Assembly (NCBI RefSeq): GCF_009604455.1
Contig: NZ_WEGL01000015.1
Location: 1 to 64,000, forward strand
Origin: Streptomyces sp. RB17
GTDB lineage: Bacteria; Actinomycetota; Actinomycetes; Streptomycetales; Streptomycetaceae
Direction: 5' to 3'
DNA: 64,000 nucleotides
In this document: piece after piece, positions 26,557 through 34,671 of the stretch
Position numbering within the stretch: the stretch's first letter is position 1
How the letters are laid out: every line of letters begins with the position of its first letter
Position numbers and translations under genes: made by a program
The notes under the pieces: model-generated
What the model was told of the DNA's origin: nothing
Database searches by the model: none
Seen by the model: only the letters and a program-made list of their open reading frames with translations

Positions 26557-26901
26557 ATGCGTGCCCGCCCTTGCCCTGCGCGATGGCCACCTCGACACCG
26601 GTCCCCGCGACGGCCTCGGGCTGGAGAACTGCGATGAACTGGTCTTGCCGCTGGGTCCGCGGCTCATGGCCGTCCTAGGTGCCGCCACGGCTACAGCACG
26701 ATGGGCGCGGATGAGGTGGACCACTACAACACCGCCCAGGTCCGGGCGGCCGCCGACTACGTGTACATGCGGCCCGACAGCGGTCTGGAGAGCTTCGCAA
26801 GAAGCGCGGTCACCCCACATTGGCCCAACCGCATCCCGGACCACCTCCGGCAGACAGCCCTCCCCGCCACATTCCTTCGGCAGCCCGAATCCGCTCGCTG
26901 A
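26557..26901 (+). pseudogene. Frameshifted C-terminal gene fragment, DUF4238-like
   Basis: One frame reads LENCDELVLPLGPRLMAVLG and, after a shift near 26680, a second reads GYSTMGADEVDHYNTAQVRA then ADYVYMRPDSGLESFARS. The order of a hydrophobic PLGP segment, then Asn and a YVYxRP element resembles the C-terminal part of DUF4238 proteins, which is a tentative match. The N-terminal two thirds are absent. No function can be given. Confidence 0.4.
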
Positions 26902-27345
26902 GTGGCTTGCCGATGTCGTGAGCCTGGTGCACGGACGTGCAGGGCTAGCTGGTCATTGCCGGCGCGCAGTCGGAGATGGTGATGGGGATCTCCGGAATCT
27001 CGGCCAGGGCTGCTCTTCGCCCCAGGTCGTTCGCTTGGCAACGATGTGGGAAAGGTGCGGGCTGAAGAGTGATTGACGATCTGTGAGGGTGACCGCGCCG
27101 GGTCAGTGTCCAGCCTTGCGGCGGGCGCGGTAGGCGGCGACGGTGGTCCGGGTGGCGCAGGCGTTGCCGGTGGTGGCGGGGGTTTGCCCATGCCCAGCCA
27201 ATGGCCGGCCCCGCTTTCGGGTGTCCTCGTGCTGGAGGCCGACGGCCCAGTGCAGTGCCGTGACACCATCACACCCATGGGAAGAGCCTCACGCCGCCGT
27301 GCCGAACACCGCTGCCGGCCCGCTGGACCAAGGACAAGGGCCACC

Positions 27346-27930
27346 GTGAACGTTCGCCCCCTGACACGCGCAGACCTCGACCAGGTCATGCACCTGCTGG
27401 AGGGGGTCATCGAACCGAGCGACCCCGGTCAGCTGGATCCGTACCTGTCGGCACCATCCGCGGCCAACCGATTCGGGAGCGGGCTCGTCGCAGAAGATCA
27501 CGGGAAAGTGGTTGGTGTGGTCGCGGGCGCAGGCATCAAACTCACTGTCGCCGGTCTTGAAGTGTCCGAGGAAGAGATCACCCAACGCATTGGCCTGCTC
27601 GACGTCCTGGCGGTCCATCCCGGCCACCGCCGCACAGGCGTAGGCTCGCTACTAAGGGACCACCTCCTCGACAGACTTCGCGATGTGGGCCACTGCCTGG
27701 TCATGGCGAACCTGGCGGTCGGCCGCCGCGACCTCGTACCCATCTACGCAGCATGGGGATGGACCGTGGGGAATCCGGGTGCGGGGATCGCAATCCAGAT
27801 CGGATCTGAACCCCTGGCACTGGCAGAAGACCCAGGCACACGAGTGGCGTGGACCGCACTCGCCCCCGAAGTCCGCCTGGATTCCACTCTCTTGCCCGGA
27901 GCGTCGATTGTGGCCGGCGTATTCACCTGA
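27346..27930 (+). CDS. GNAT-family acetyltransferase
   Basis: A 194-residue protein with one GNAT domain: NVRPLTRADLDQVMHLLEG at the start, GLLDVLAVHPGHRRTGVGSL with the acetyl-CoA pyrophosphate loop (HRRTGVG) around residue 95, and a late strand NLAVGRRDLVPIYAAWGW. It acetylates an unknown amine. GTG 27346 is chosen because the domain begins at once and AAGGACAAGGG stands before it; an earlier ATG at 27253 or 27277 would add a Gly/Pro-rich non-domain stretch. It is not visibly linked to its neighbours. Confidence 0.75.
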   Translation: MNVRPLTRADLDQVMHLLEGVIEPSDPGQLDPYLSAPSAANRFGSGLVAEDHGKVVGVVAGAGIKLTVAGLEVSEEEITQRIGLLDVLAVHPGHRRTGVGSLLRDHLLDRLRDVGHCLVMANLAVGRRDLVPIYAAWGWTVGNPGAGIAIQIGSEPLALAEDPGTRVAWTALAPEVRLDSTLLPGASIVAGVFT

Positions 27931-28097
27931 CACGGCCTTCCCGGAGCGGGCGAGTCCGGCACGGGTGGTGGTCCGGCCACGCACGTACCGAGCGTGGGGG
28001 TGGCCGACGTCGGGGCGGATCCGCTCCGCGGTGCCCGGAGCGAGCGCTGCGCGCTCTCGCACACTGCCGTGCCGGGCAGTCGGTCTCAGCTTGTTCT

Positions 28098-29510
28098 TTA
28101 TGGTCTGAGTCGGTTTCGTTCGATGATGCTCTCGGGTCGTTTCACGGTCTTGCCCACGTCGTAGCGGGGGGCGGGCCGCCGGTTCTTCGAACCAAGTGAC
28201 CTTCCAGGACCGGGAGTTGAAGTTTTCGGTGCACGGACCGGACAGTGCAAGTGCGGGCGGAGGTTCCGAAACCCCCGGCGGACTCGGGCCGGGGTGAGCC
28301 GGCCAAGGTCGGTGGCTTCTCCCATGGTCGCCGCACGTCGGCGGCGGCCTCGCGCAGGAGGCGGATCTGGGTGTGGGCGGCGGTGATCAGCCAGGTCCAG
28401 CGCTCGCCGGCCTCGGGGGTTCGCAGCTTCGGACGGGTCCACCCGAGGGTCTGTTTCATCAGCATGAAGAGGTGTTCGATGTCGAACCTCCTCAGGAGCG
28501 CCTGCCAGCGCACGTCGACGTCCTCACTGTTCAGGCCGGTGGCGGACGACCAGAGCCAGAGCGGGATCGGGTCGCCTCCGCCGGGCAGGCGGTCGACCTG
28601 GAGGCGGATCAGCGTGCCTTCGATGATGGGGAGTTCGCCGGTGTGGTCGATCCAGGCGGAGCGGGTGGTCAGGCGGGGGTGGATGCGGTCCCAGGCCATC
28701 GCGCGGGCGGTGCCGTACCGGTCGGTGACCTGCACGGTTGCCGCGTCCGGCTCGCCCCAGGTGTCCGGCTTGGCGAAGCGGAGCTCCTTGCCGTGCTTCG
28801 GCGGTCGCCCGCCCTGGGGATAGGACAGGGCGTACTCCTTGAGCGAGGGCGTCGGCCGTCGCATGACGCGGTCGGAGCGCATCCGTCCCAGCACCTCGAC
28901 CGGGAGGCCGTCGAGGAGGTGGGCCATGCGCGGGGCGTCGTAGCCGGCGTCGAAGACGATGAGGATGTCGCGGTCGCCGAAGTGCCAGGGGCCCATCTCG
29001 ATCAGGTCCGTGACCACACGGCGGAGCTGGGCGGCGGTGACCTCGGCGACGTCGTTTTCAGGCCCGAGACGGACGGTGTCCAGGAGCTGGCGCCAGGACG
29101 TCCGGCCCGATTCGAGGGCGGCGACGAACGAGTACGGCCAGCCCGGGATGAACTGGTCCGAGGGCCGTCCGCTGCGGCCGTAGGCGTGGCAGAACAGCGG
29201 TCCCCGCTGGTCGGCGCGTCGGGGCGGAGCCAGTTGCTGGCGTCGACAGACCGGCCAGCACCTGCCGCAGCCGGGGCACGTCCACGTTCCCGTTGTTCAA
29301 CGCCTCGTATATCGCGCCGTGCCCACGCCGATGCTCGGCCGTGAGCGTGAGATCCACCAGTGTGGTCACCGGGCCGTCCGCGCACAGCAACGCGTCGGTC
29401 AGCTCGAACAATGTGTTCCCGCGCACGGTCAGACACTCGAAGAAGTCATCCCGGAAGCGTGACGCCACCGCGAACGGCTCCCGTTGGATGCCACGTTGCA
29501 GCAGACTCAT
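28098..29510 (-). pseudogene. Broken transposase of the NF041680 type
   Basis: This group of actinobacterial transposases is about 430-470 residues long. Starting at ATG 29510 (MSLLQRGIQREPF), the frame is lost at about 29250, where the DDE-entry segment (ADGRLVLAVD in relatives) is deleted, again near 29205 by one base, and a third time near 28320; the true C-terminus RYDVGKTVKRPES is in yet another frame up to 28098. In between VFDAGYDAPRMAHLLDGLPV carries the second catalytic Asp and RFDIEHLFMLMKQTLGW the Glu. It is inactive. A better-kept copy is at 36995-38209. Confidence 0.8.
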
Positions 29511-29649
29511 TCCCCCACGGCCTTCGTGCTGGCCAGGTGCGTCTTTGGTCGGAGCACAGGATCAGACGCAGGCCGTGTTCGCGTCCCCGGAATCCTCATT
29601 CGGGCGATCATGTTCGGGTCATAGTTCGAGGCCGACAAGACCTCGCCGT

Positions 29650-30057
29650 TTAGCCGACTTGGTAGTCGAACCAGATGCGATGCGTGCCGTCAGCATCAAC
29701 GGCCATCCCTCCGGCCCCGGAGATCTCGGTCAGCTCGCCGGTGCCGCTTGAAGGCACGATGGTGAAGAACTCCGCTGTGCGGTCGCTGCCGGATGTTGTC
29801 GCCGAGTGCACGAAGTTGAAGGACCCCTCCCGTCCCTGCAGCGAGCCTTCGAACTTCTCCATGGCCACATAGGTGCCGACGCCAGTCGACTGGTCGAACG
29901 CGGCAGTGAACAGGGTCGCCGAGCGTCCCACGACCTCTCCCTCGAAGTGTTTCTCCATCGTCGCGACACCTACCGGCAGCCCAGTGGACACGGCAGGCTC
30001 GGGCTTCAGCTCAGTCGGGACGAACGCTTTGACGGTGAAAGTTGCCGTAGCTCTCAT
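29650..30057 (-). CDS. DUF3224 domain protein
   Basis: A 135-residue protein starting MRATATFTVKAFVPTELKPE, with repeated beta strands (VGRSATLFTAAFDQSTGVGT, MEKFEGSLQGREGSFNF) and ending GTHRIWFDYQVG. This is the small beta-barrel-like DUF3224 family (allene-oxide-cyclase-barrel related); its role is not known. It is complete and lies between the transposase leader (which begins near 29559) and the outer inverted repeat of the element, so it may travel as a passenger. Confidence 0.8.
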   Translation of the reverse strand: MRATATFTVKAFVPTELKPEPAVSTGLPVGVATMEKHFEGEVVGRSATLFTAAFDQSTGVGTYVAMEKFEGSLQGREGSFNFVHSATTSGSDRTAEFFTIVPSSGTGELTEISGAGGMAVDADGTHRIWFDYQVG

Positions 30058-30197
30058 GCGCCGACCGTACCGAGGCGGTCTGACAAACGCGGCTGGACCA
30101 TAGGTCCCCGGCGCCGGGAGGCGACAGAAACCTTAAAGAACAAGCTCAGTGCCTATTTCGTATCCCCGGTTTCGCGTAGCTTTGGGGTCTAGGCTGG

Positions 30198-30503
30198 GTG
30201 TCCGAAGACGCCGCCGGAGAGCGAGTGTGCGGAGGCTGCGGTGAACGGCTGAGGCCGCAAGCACAGCCCGATGCCGTGTACTGCTCATCGGCATGTCGTG
30301 CCAGGCAGCGGCGCCGGGGACGACGGTTGCGCAAGCGGGTGGCCGCGGAGTTGAGCGGTGCCGGCCAGGCCAAGTGCCCCGAGTGCGGGGACACTTGGGT
30401 GGTTGGGGTCGATCGCCGTTCGAACGCGGTCTACTGCTCACGGCGGTGCGTCACGAGGGCCTGGAGGGCCCGGAAGGAAACGTTCGGCGAACGCTCACAG
30501 TGA
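30198..30503 (+). CDS. Small double zinc-ribbon protein
   Basis: 101 residues from GTG 30198. Two Cys-rich knuckles are visible: CGGCGERL with CSSAC, and CPECGDTW with CSRRC. Between them is a basic helix (RARQRRRGRRLRKRVAAEL). Such proteins bind zinc and probably DNA or RNA; relatives are annotated as hypothetical in Streptomyces. It starts 52 bases outside the DUF3224 unit. No partner is evident. Confidence 0.6.
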   Translation: MSEDAAGERVCGGCGERLRPQAQPDAVYCSSACRARQRRRGRRLRKRVAAELSGAGQAKCPECGDTWVVGVDRRSNAVYCSRRCVTRAWRARKETFGERSQ

Positions 30504-30647
30504 CCGCATCGCGAACGCATCCGAATCCCAACTTCGATCAGAATGCGGTCAGTTGTGGTCGTTCATTGTGATCATCGCATTTTCGGTCTGACTCTCAGCC
30601 CAGGAAACGGGCCGGGTCTTGTCACGGCCGCGGGGTCGTGCCCCGGC

Positions 30648-30842
30648 CCCTGGTGGGTGGTGGAACGCTCACACGCCTGGGTCATGCACGCCCGTCGGCA
30701 CGCGCGCCACTACGAACGGCTCATCCAGCACTCGGAATCGCTGATCACCTGGGCCGCTATCACCCTCATGACCAGGCGAATCACCCGGCGATCCTCCCGC
30801 AGAAGCAATCAGCCGGCCTCCCGCGAAGCCCAACGGGACTGA
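30648..30842 (+). pseudogene. C-terminal scrap of an IS5-type transposase
   Basis: WWVVERSHAWVMHARRHARH then YERLIQHSESLITWAAITLM ends at TGA 30840. It is the same subfamily as the scrap at 20220-20460 (both carry VVERSxxWxMxAR and the ITLMTRR ending). The catalytic core is absent. Confidence 0.75.
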
Positions 30843-31030
30843 TCATTCTCAAGGTCATGGTGCTGACCTTGGCCCGCACCGGCCTGAACCCGGCCTGGGC
30901 GCCACTCTCCCACCGCCGTCCGTGGCCTGTCAGCGGAACACCACCGCGGAGTGGGCCATCATGGCGCCGGTGGATGCGGGGGTGCCGCATCCGCATGTGC
31001 AGCAGGTTTGCAGCCTGAGCCGGGGAACGC

Positions 31031-31672
31031 TCACCGCGGAGTGTTGTCCGGGCGCTCGGCTCCGTCGAGCAACCCCCGGACGGCGTCGTTGAATCCCGCC
31101 GTGTCGGTCAAGCCGAAGGCCACACGCTGGAGCAGGAATCCGTGCAGCAGACCGATCAATACCCGCGCGCCGCTCTCCGGCTCCACGGTTTGGACAGCGC
31201 CCGCCGCTTGTCCGCGGCGCAGGGCGTCGGTGATGCTGCGACGGACCCTTTCGAAGCCTTCCAAGGCGCGGGCGTGCAGGCCGTCGTTGCGCAGCAGTTC
31301 CGACCAGGTCTGCACGACGCACTGCAGCAGTTCCTCGACCGGCACCACCTGCCCTGCGGCGTCCGTGACGGTCTCGGCACTCAGTGCCTGAAGGGAGGCG
31401 GCGACCAGGTCGCCCAGGGAAGGGGCGCCAGCGGCCACGGCCACCCGCTCCATCGGCTCGAAGATCAGCCGGAAGGCGTCCGCGGCGATGGCCAGGATGA
31501 TCTCCTCCTTGCTCGCGAAGTAGCGGTAGGGGGCACCCGCGGAAACACCGGCTGCGGCGGCGATGTCCGGCATCGAGGTCTGGTGGAAGCCGCCCCGCGC
31601 GAAACACCGGCGCGCTGCCGCCACAATCTCCGCACGCTTGGCTTCCCGACGCTCGGGCGTGATGCGCGGCAT
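31031..31672 (-). CDS. TetR-family regulator of the decarboxylase-like gene
   Basis: A 213-residue TetR protein. The DNA-binding domain is residues 8-55 (EIVAAARRCFARGGFHQTS, DIAAAAGVSAGAPYRYFASK) and the rest is a ligand domain. ATG 31672 is divergent from the gene at 31772; the operator at 31691-31704 lies between. Autoregulation and repression of the divergent gene are the natural reading. Ligand unknown, possibly an aromatic acid. Confidence 0.85.
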   Translation of the reverse strand: MPRITPERREAKRAEIVAAARRCFARGGFHQTSMPDIAAAAGVSAGAPYRYFASKEEIILAIAADAFRLIFEPMERVAVAAGAPSLGDLVAASLQALSAETVTDAAGQVVPVEELLQCVVQTWSELLRNDGLHARALEGFERVRRSITDALRRGQAAGAVQTVEPESGARVLIGLLHGFLLQRVAFGLTDTAGFNDAVRGLLDGAERPDNTPR

Positions 31673-31690
31673 GGCCTGCCTCCCTCAAAG

Positions 31691-31704
31691 TGAATGATCG
31701 TTCA
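31691..31704. promoter_or_regulatory. TetR operator
   Basis: TGAATGATCGTTCA is a 14-bp palindrome with one mismatched pair, 19 bases before the TetR start and 68 before the decarboxylase start. A half-site like GGTCATTCAC recurs at about 31747-31756. Confidence 0.65.
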
Positions 31705-31771
31705 TCTTGACGTGGAACCATATCCGGCCCATCGTGAAAATGAAAGGTCATTCACGGAAGAGAGGATCTTG

Positions 31772-32764
31772 ATGAGCATCGAGCTGACCATCGGCACCTA
31801 CCGGTACGAGCACACCGAGGCGCTCTTCGACGGCCGCGTGAAGATCGACGGGGTGGACGCCACCTTTGAGACGGAGCCCCTGGTCTCGGACCTCTTCCGG
31901 CACATGCTCGAAGGCCGCTACGACATAGCGGAACTCGGCTTGACCTACTTTCTGCGTACCTTCGACCTGGAGGACGCGCCATTCATGGCGCTGCCGATCT
32001 TCCCGAACCGCAACTTTCGGCACTCCGCCATCTTCGTGAACACCGAGGCGGGGATCGAGCAGCCGCAGGACCTGGCCGGCAAGACACTCGGCGAGTTCGC
32101 GCTCTTCGGACACGACGCCGGGGTCTGGCCCAAGGGCATCCTGTCGGACGAGTACGGCGTGACCGTCGACCAGTGCCGCTGGGTCATCGGCGGCACCAAC
32201 CATCCCATCCCCGCGTTCGACTGGCTCCCGCAGCCGGTGCCGGACGGCGTGCACGTGCGGCATGCCGACGACGGCCAGACCCTGGGCGCCATGCTCGAGT
32301 CCGGAGAGATCGACGCGCTCATCTCGGTCGACGTGCCCCAGGCCATGTTGCGGGGATCGACGAAGATCGTCCGGCTCTTCCCCGACTATGAGAACGTCGA
32401 GCGCGACTACTACCGGCGCACCGGGATCTTCCCCCCGATGCACATCGTCGCGGTCCGCAAGGACCTGGTGCGCTGTTCCGAGGATCTGCGCTCGGTCTAC
32501 CGCGCCTTCGTCAAGGCCAAGGACCTGGCCGAACGCAAATACATCGAGGACGCCGCGAAGCAGCACATGAGCCTGGTGACCCCCTGGTTCAGCAGCCTGT
32601 TCGAACACAACCGCAGCCTGCTCGGCGAGGACTGGTGGCCCTACGGCATGCGCGCGAACCGCAAGGCGGTCGACACCTTCCTGCGCTACCACCACGAGCA
32701 GGGCCTCTCCAAGCGCCTGCTGAGCAGCCGCGACATCTTCATCCCCGAGTTCCTCGACACCTAG
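31772..32764 (+). CDS. 4,5-dihydroxyphthalate decarboxylase-like protein
   Basis: A 330-residue protein of the Pht5 group, built on the periplasmic-binding fold (ABC substrate-binding type without signal peptide): MSIELTIGTYRYEHTEALFD, then IAELGLTYFLRTFDLED, NFRHSAIFVNTEAGI and GIFPPMHIVAVRKDL. Pht5 removes CO2 from 4,5-dihydroxyphthalate to give protocatechuate; other members bind small aromatics. No further phthalate genes are nearby, so the substrate may differ. ATG 31772 has GAAGAGAGG upstream. The TAG stop at 32762-32764 belongs to the left end of an IS982 element, so the native stop and perhaps the last residues were replaced on insertion. Confidence 0.75.
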   Translation: MSIELTIGTYRYEHTEALFDGRVKIDGVDATFETEPLVSDLFRHMLEGRYDIAELGLTYFLRTFDLEDAPFMALPIFPNRNFRHSAIFVNTEAGIEQPQDLAGKTLGEFALFGHDAGVWPKGILSDEYGVTVDQCRWVIGGTNHPIPAFDWLPQPVPDGVHVRHADDGQTLGAMLESGEIDALISVDVPQAMLRGSTKIVRLFPDYENVERDYYRRTGIFPPMHIVAVRKDLVRCSEDLRSVYRAFVKAKDLAERKYIEDAAKQHMSLVTPWFSSLFEHNRSLLGEDWWPYGMRANRKAVDTFLRYHHEQGLSKRLLSSRDIFIPEFLDT

Positions 32765-33724
32765 ACGAATGAGTCCGATGTCGGGGCCGGTGCGCGAGCT
32801 TGAAGAGAGGGCGCTCAAGATCATGTTGTGACGCAAGATCTGAACACCCTCTTGACCGCGCTGTACGTGAAGATTGACGACGAGATCGGAGGGACCCGGT
32901 GGATGGGACGGCCGCCGCTGCTGACCGACTCCGAGCTTGTCTGCCTGGCCGTGGCGCAAGCCCTGCTCGGCCACCGCTCCGAGGCGCGCTGGCTGCGCTT
33001 CGCCCGCAAGCACCTGGCCGGCATGTTCCCCTACCTCCCTCAACAGTCGGGCTACAACAAGCGGCTGCGAGCGGCGCTGCCCCTGGTCAAGCGGATGATC
33101 CGGGAGTTGGCCATGGACAGCGACCTCTGGTTCGACAACCACTGGATCGTCGACTCAACGCCAGTCCCGTGCGGGATGTCCCGCCCGACGGCCCAACGTT
33201 CGGACCTCGCCGGGTGGGCCGGGTACGGCTACTGCGCCTCCCACTCGCGGTTCTTCTGGGGCCTGCGCCTCTATCTGGTCTGCACCCCGACCGGCATGCC
33301 CATCGTGTGGGCGCTGGCCAACCCGAAGATCGGCGAACGCGAAGTCCTGGTCTCGATGCTGGAGACGGACGCCGACCTGGTCGCCGAACGCGAGGGCATC
33401 CTGCTCATCTCGGACAAGGGCTTCGCGGGCAAGGTGTTCGAGCAGGACCTCGCCGGGCAGGGCATCGAGCTACTGCGGCCGTCCCGCAAGCGGGAGAAGG
33501 CCCGCTATGGCGAACCTATGCTCAAGAAGGTCCGCCAGCTCATCGAATCTGTCAACGATTCCCTCAAAGGCGAGCTCGACCTGGAACAGCACGGCGGCCG
33601 GACCTTCGAGGGCGTCGCCATCCGGGTCGCCCAGCGCATCCTCGCGATGACCGCGGCGATCTGGCACAACCGCAAGACCAGCGCCCCGGTCACCCGATCC
33701 CTGATCGCGTACGACCACTGATCA
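32761..33724 (+). mobile_element. IS982-family element, right end missing
   Basis: The left end CTAGACGAATGAGTCC starts at 32761. The transposase is complete, but right after its stop, at about 33724, the DNA changes into the start of an unrelated minus-strand gene and no matching inverted repeat follows. The same left end occurs inverted at 36855. A related element at 39982-40987 shows what the right end should look like. Confidence 0.65.
32828..33721 (+). CDS. IS982-family transposase
   Basis: A 297-residue transposase from GTG 32828 with no frame defects. VDSTPVPCGMSRPTAQRSDL carries the first catalytic Asp, DKGFAGKVFEQDL the second and VRQLIESVNDSLKGELDLEQ the Glu of the DDE triad; the ending TRSLIAYDH is the usual one. 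It could still act in trans on IS982 ends, although its own right end is lost. Confidence 0.9.
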   Translation: MTQDLNTLLTALYVKIDDEIGGTRWMGRPPLLTDSELVCLAVAQALLGHRSEARWLRFARKHLAGMFPYLPQQSGYNKRLRAALPLVKRMIRELAMDSDLWFDNHWIVDSTPVPCGMSRPTAQRSDLAGWAGYGYCASHSRFFWGLRLYLVCTPTGMPIVWALANPKIGEREVLVSMLETDADLVAEREGILLISDKGFAGKVFEQDLAGQGIELLRPSRKREKARYGEPMLKKVRQLIESVNDSLKGELDLEQHGGRTFEGVAIRVAQRILAMTAAIWHNRKTSAPVTRSLIAYDH

Positions 33725-33822
33725 CCGTTGGCAAGCAGCGCCTTGAGAGCCTTGTACGCGGCGATGGTCTCCTCGAAGCGGTCCGGCGCGGGCCGGTGCA
33801 GTATCCGCAGGTCGAAAGACAC
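33725..33822 (-). pseudogene. 5' end of an unknown gene cut by IS982
   Basis: GTG 33822 opens MSFDLRILHRPAPDRFEETI then AAYKALKALLANGDQ, after which the frame enters the IS982 transposase antisense. About 33 codons of a gene of unknown family are left. Confidence 0.4.
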
Positions 33823-33862
33823 CGCGCGCCTCCGGGAGAGGCGGTGGCTCAGACGGCGGTGG

Positions 33863-34459
33863 TCAATGCTTTTCGCGTCGGCTGCGGATGCTCAGGGCGA
33901 TGACGGAGACGAGGAACCAGAAGGCACCGAAGGCTGAGTATCCGGCGACGGAGGACAGGCCGCTCGTCGCCGAGGCGGACATGGCAGCGAAGGAGATACC
34001 GGCGAGGACGGACAGTCCGCCGCTGATGACCATGGGCCACTGGGCACCGACGGTGCGCCGGCGCCGGATCGCCACGACGAGCTGGATCGCTCCGGAGAGC
34101 AGGGCCCAGATGCCGAACACAAGCAGGGCCGTCCCGATGGTGGAGAAGACGGCGACGATCATCCCGGCGGCGGTGGCGAGGCCGAGAGCCACGTTGGTGG
34201 TACCGACGCGGTCCATGGAACCGGTGCCAGCCATGCGACGCTCGAGGAGCGTGGCGACGACGTCCCACAGGGGGTAGACGACGAGCAGCACGGCCGCGAT
34301 CACCGTGGGCCTGTCCGTCGACACGAGCGAGGCGGAGGTCGTGACGACGAGTGCCACCCAGATCAAGGAGAAGGCGACTCGGATCAGGTAGAGCGATCGG
34401 AGCCCGGAGAGCGTTGTCGTGGTCGTGGTCATGCTCGAAGGCACGGTGGTCTGATTCAT
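33863..34459 (-). CDS. HdeD/DUF308-like membrane protein
   Basis: A 198-residue polytopic protein with about six helices (LYLIRVAFSLIWVALVV, VIAAVLLVVYPLWDVVATLL, VALGLATAAGMIVAVFSTIG, ALLVFGIWALLSGAIQLVVA and two more). The spacing of paired helices and the motif WALLSGAIQLVVAIR match the HdeD/DUF308 group, whose members sit in stress or acid-response clusters. ATG 34459 is divergent from the histidine kinase gene; the shared region has repeated ACTTCG/CGAAGT motifs that may bind the response regulator. It is likely a target of the neighbouring two-component system. Confidence 0.75.
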   Translation of the reverse strand: MNQTTVPSSMTTTTTTLSGLRSLYLIRVAFSLIWVALVVTTSASLVSTDRPTVIAAVLLVVYPLWDVVATLLERRMAGTGSMDRVGTTNVALGLATAAGMIVAVFSTIGTALLVFGIWALLSGAIQLVVAIRRRRTVGAQWPMVISGGLSVLAGISFAAMSASATSGLSSVAGYSAFGAFWFLVSVIALSIRSRREKH

Positions 34460-34540
34460 CGGGTGTCCCGTTCGGTGATCGTGGCGGTGTGAGACGGTCG
34501 CCTCGATGAGGAGTCTCAGCGCCCTCGGGAGGGGCCGCGT

Positions 34541-34554
34541 ACTTCGAACGAAGT
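34541..34554. promoter_or_regulatory. Inverted repeat in the divergent two-component promoter
   Basis: ACTTCGAACGAAGT is a perfect 6-bp inverted repeat with a 2-base spacer. Related pieces follow at about 34568 (ACTTCGCATCGAACGAGT) and 34628 (ATTCGAAGT). NarL-type regulators bind such short inverted heptamers, so this is a candidate site controlling both directions. Confidence 0.5.
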
Positions 34555-34671
34555 AGTTCCGCCATCCACTTCGCATCGAACGAGTTCCGCCGTCCCCGTC
34601 GCCCGGACCGGGCTCGCCGTCTACATCATTCGAAGTACACGGCCGCAGCACATGTGCACGAGAATCAGGCC

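Larger units (their letters stand above)
28088..30146. mobile_element. Inverted-repeat unit: dead transposase plus DUF3224 gene
   Basis: Inverted 17-bp repeats at 28088-28104 and 30130-30146 (AGCTTGTTCTTTAWGGT, one mismatch) enclose 2059 bp. The left repeat overlaps the stop codon of the broken transposase. The same end sequence (AGCTTGATCTTTAACGG) stands at 36854-36870 before a second transposase of this family, but there only 141 bases upstream of the ATG, against 636 here. The surplus of about 500 bases is the DUF3224 gene with flanks. No target duplication was found. Confidence 0.5.

Noticed and set aside
27073..27345. N-terminal extension of the GNAT frame
   Set aside because: Gly/Pro-rich and unlike the family; a GTG with ribosome site begins the domain.
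31748..33142. 464-codon minus frame opposite the decarboxylase-like gene
   Set aside because: Antisense shadow; it spans the IS982 border, which no real gene should do.
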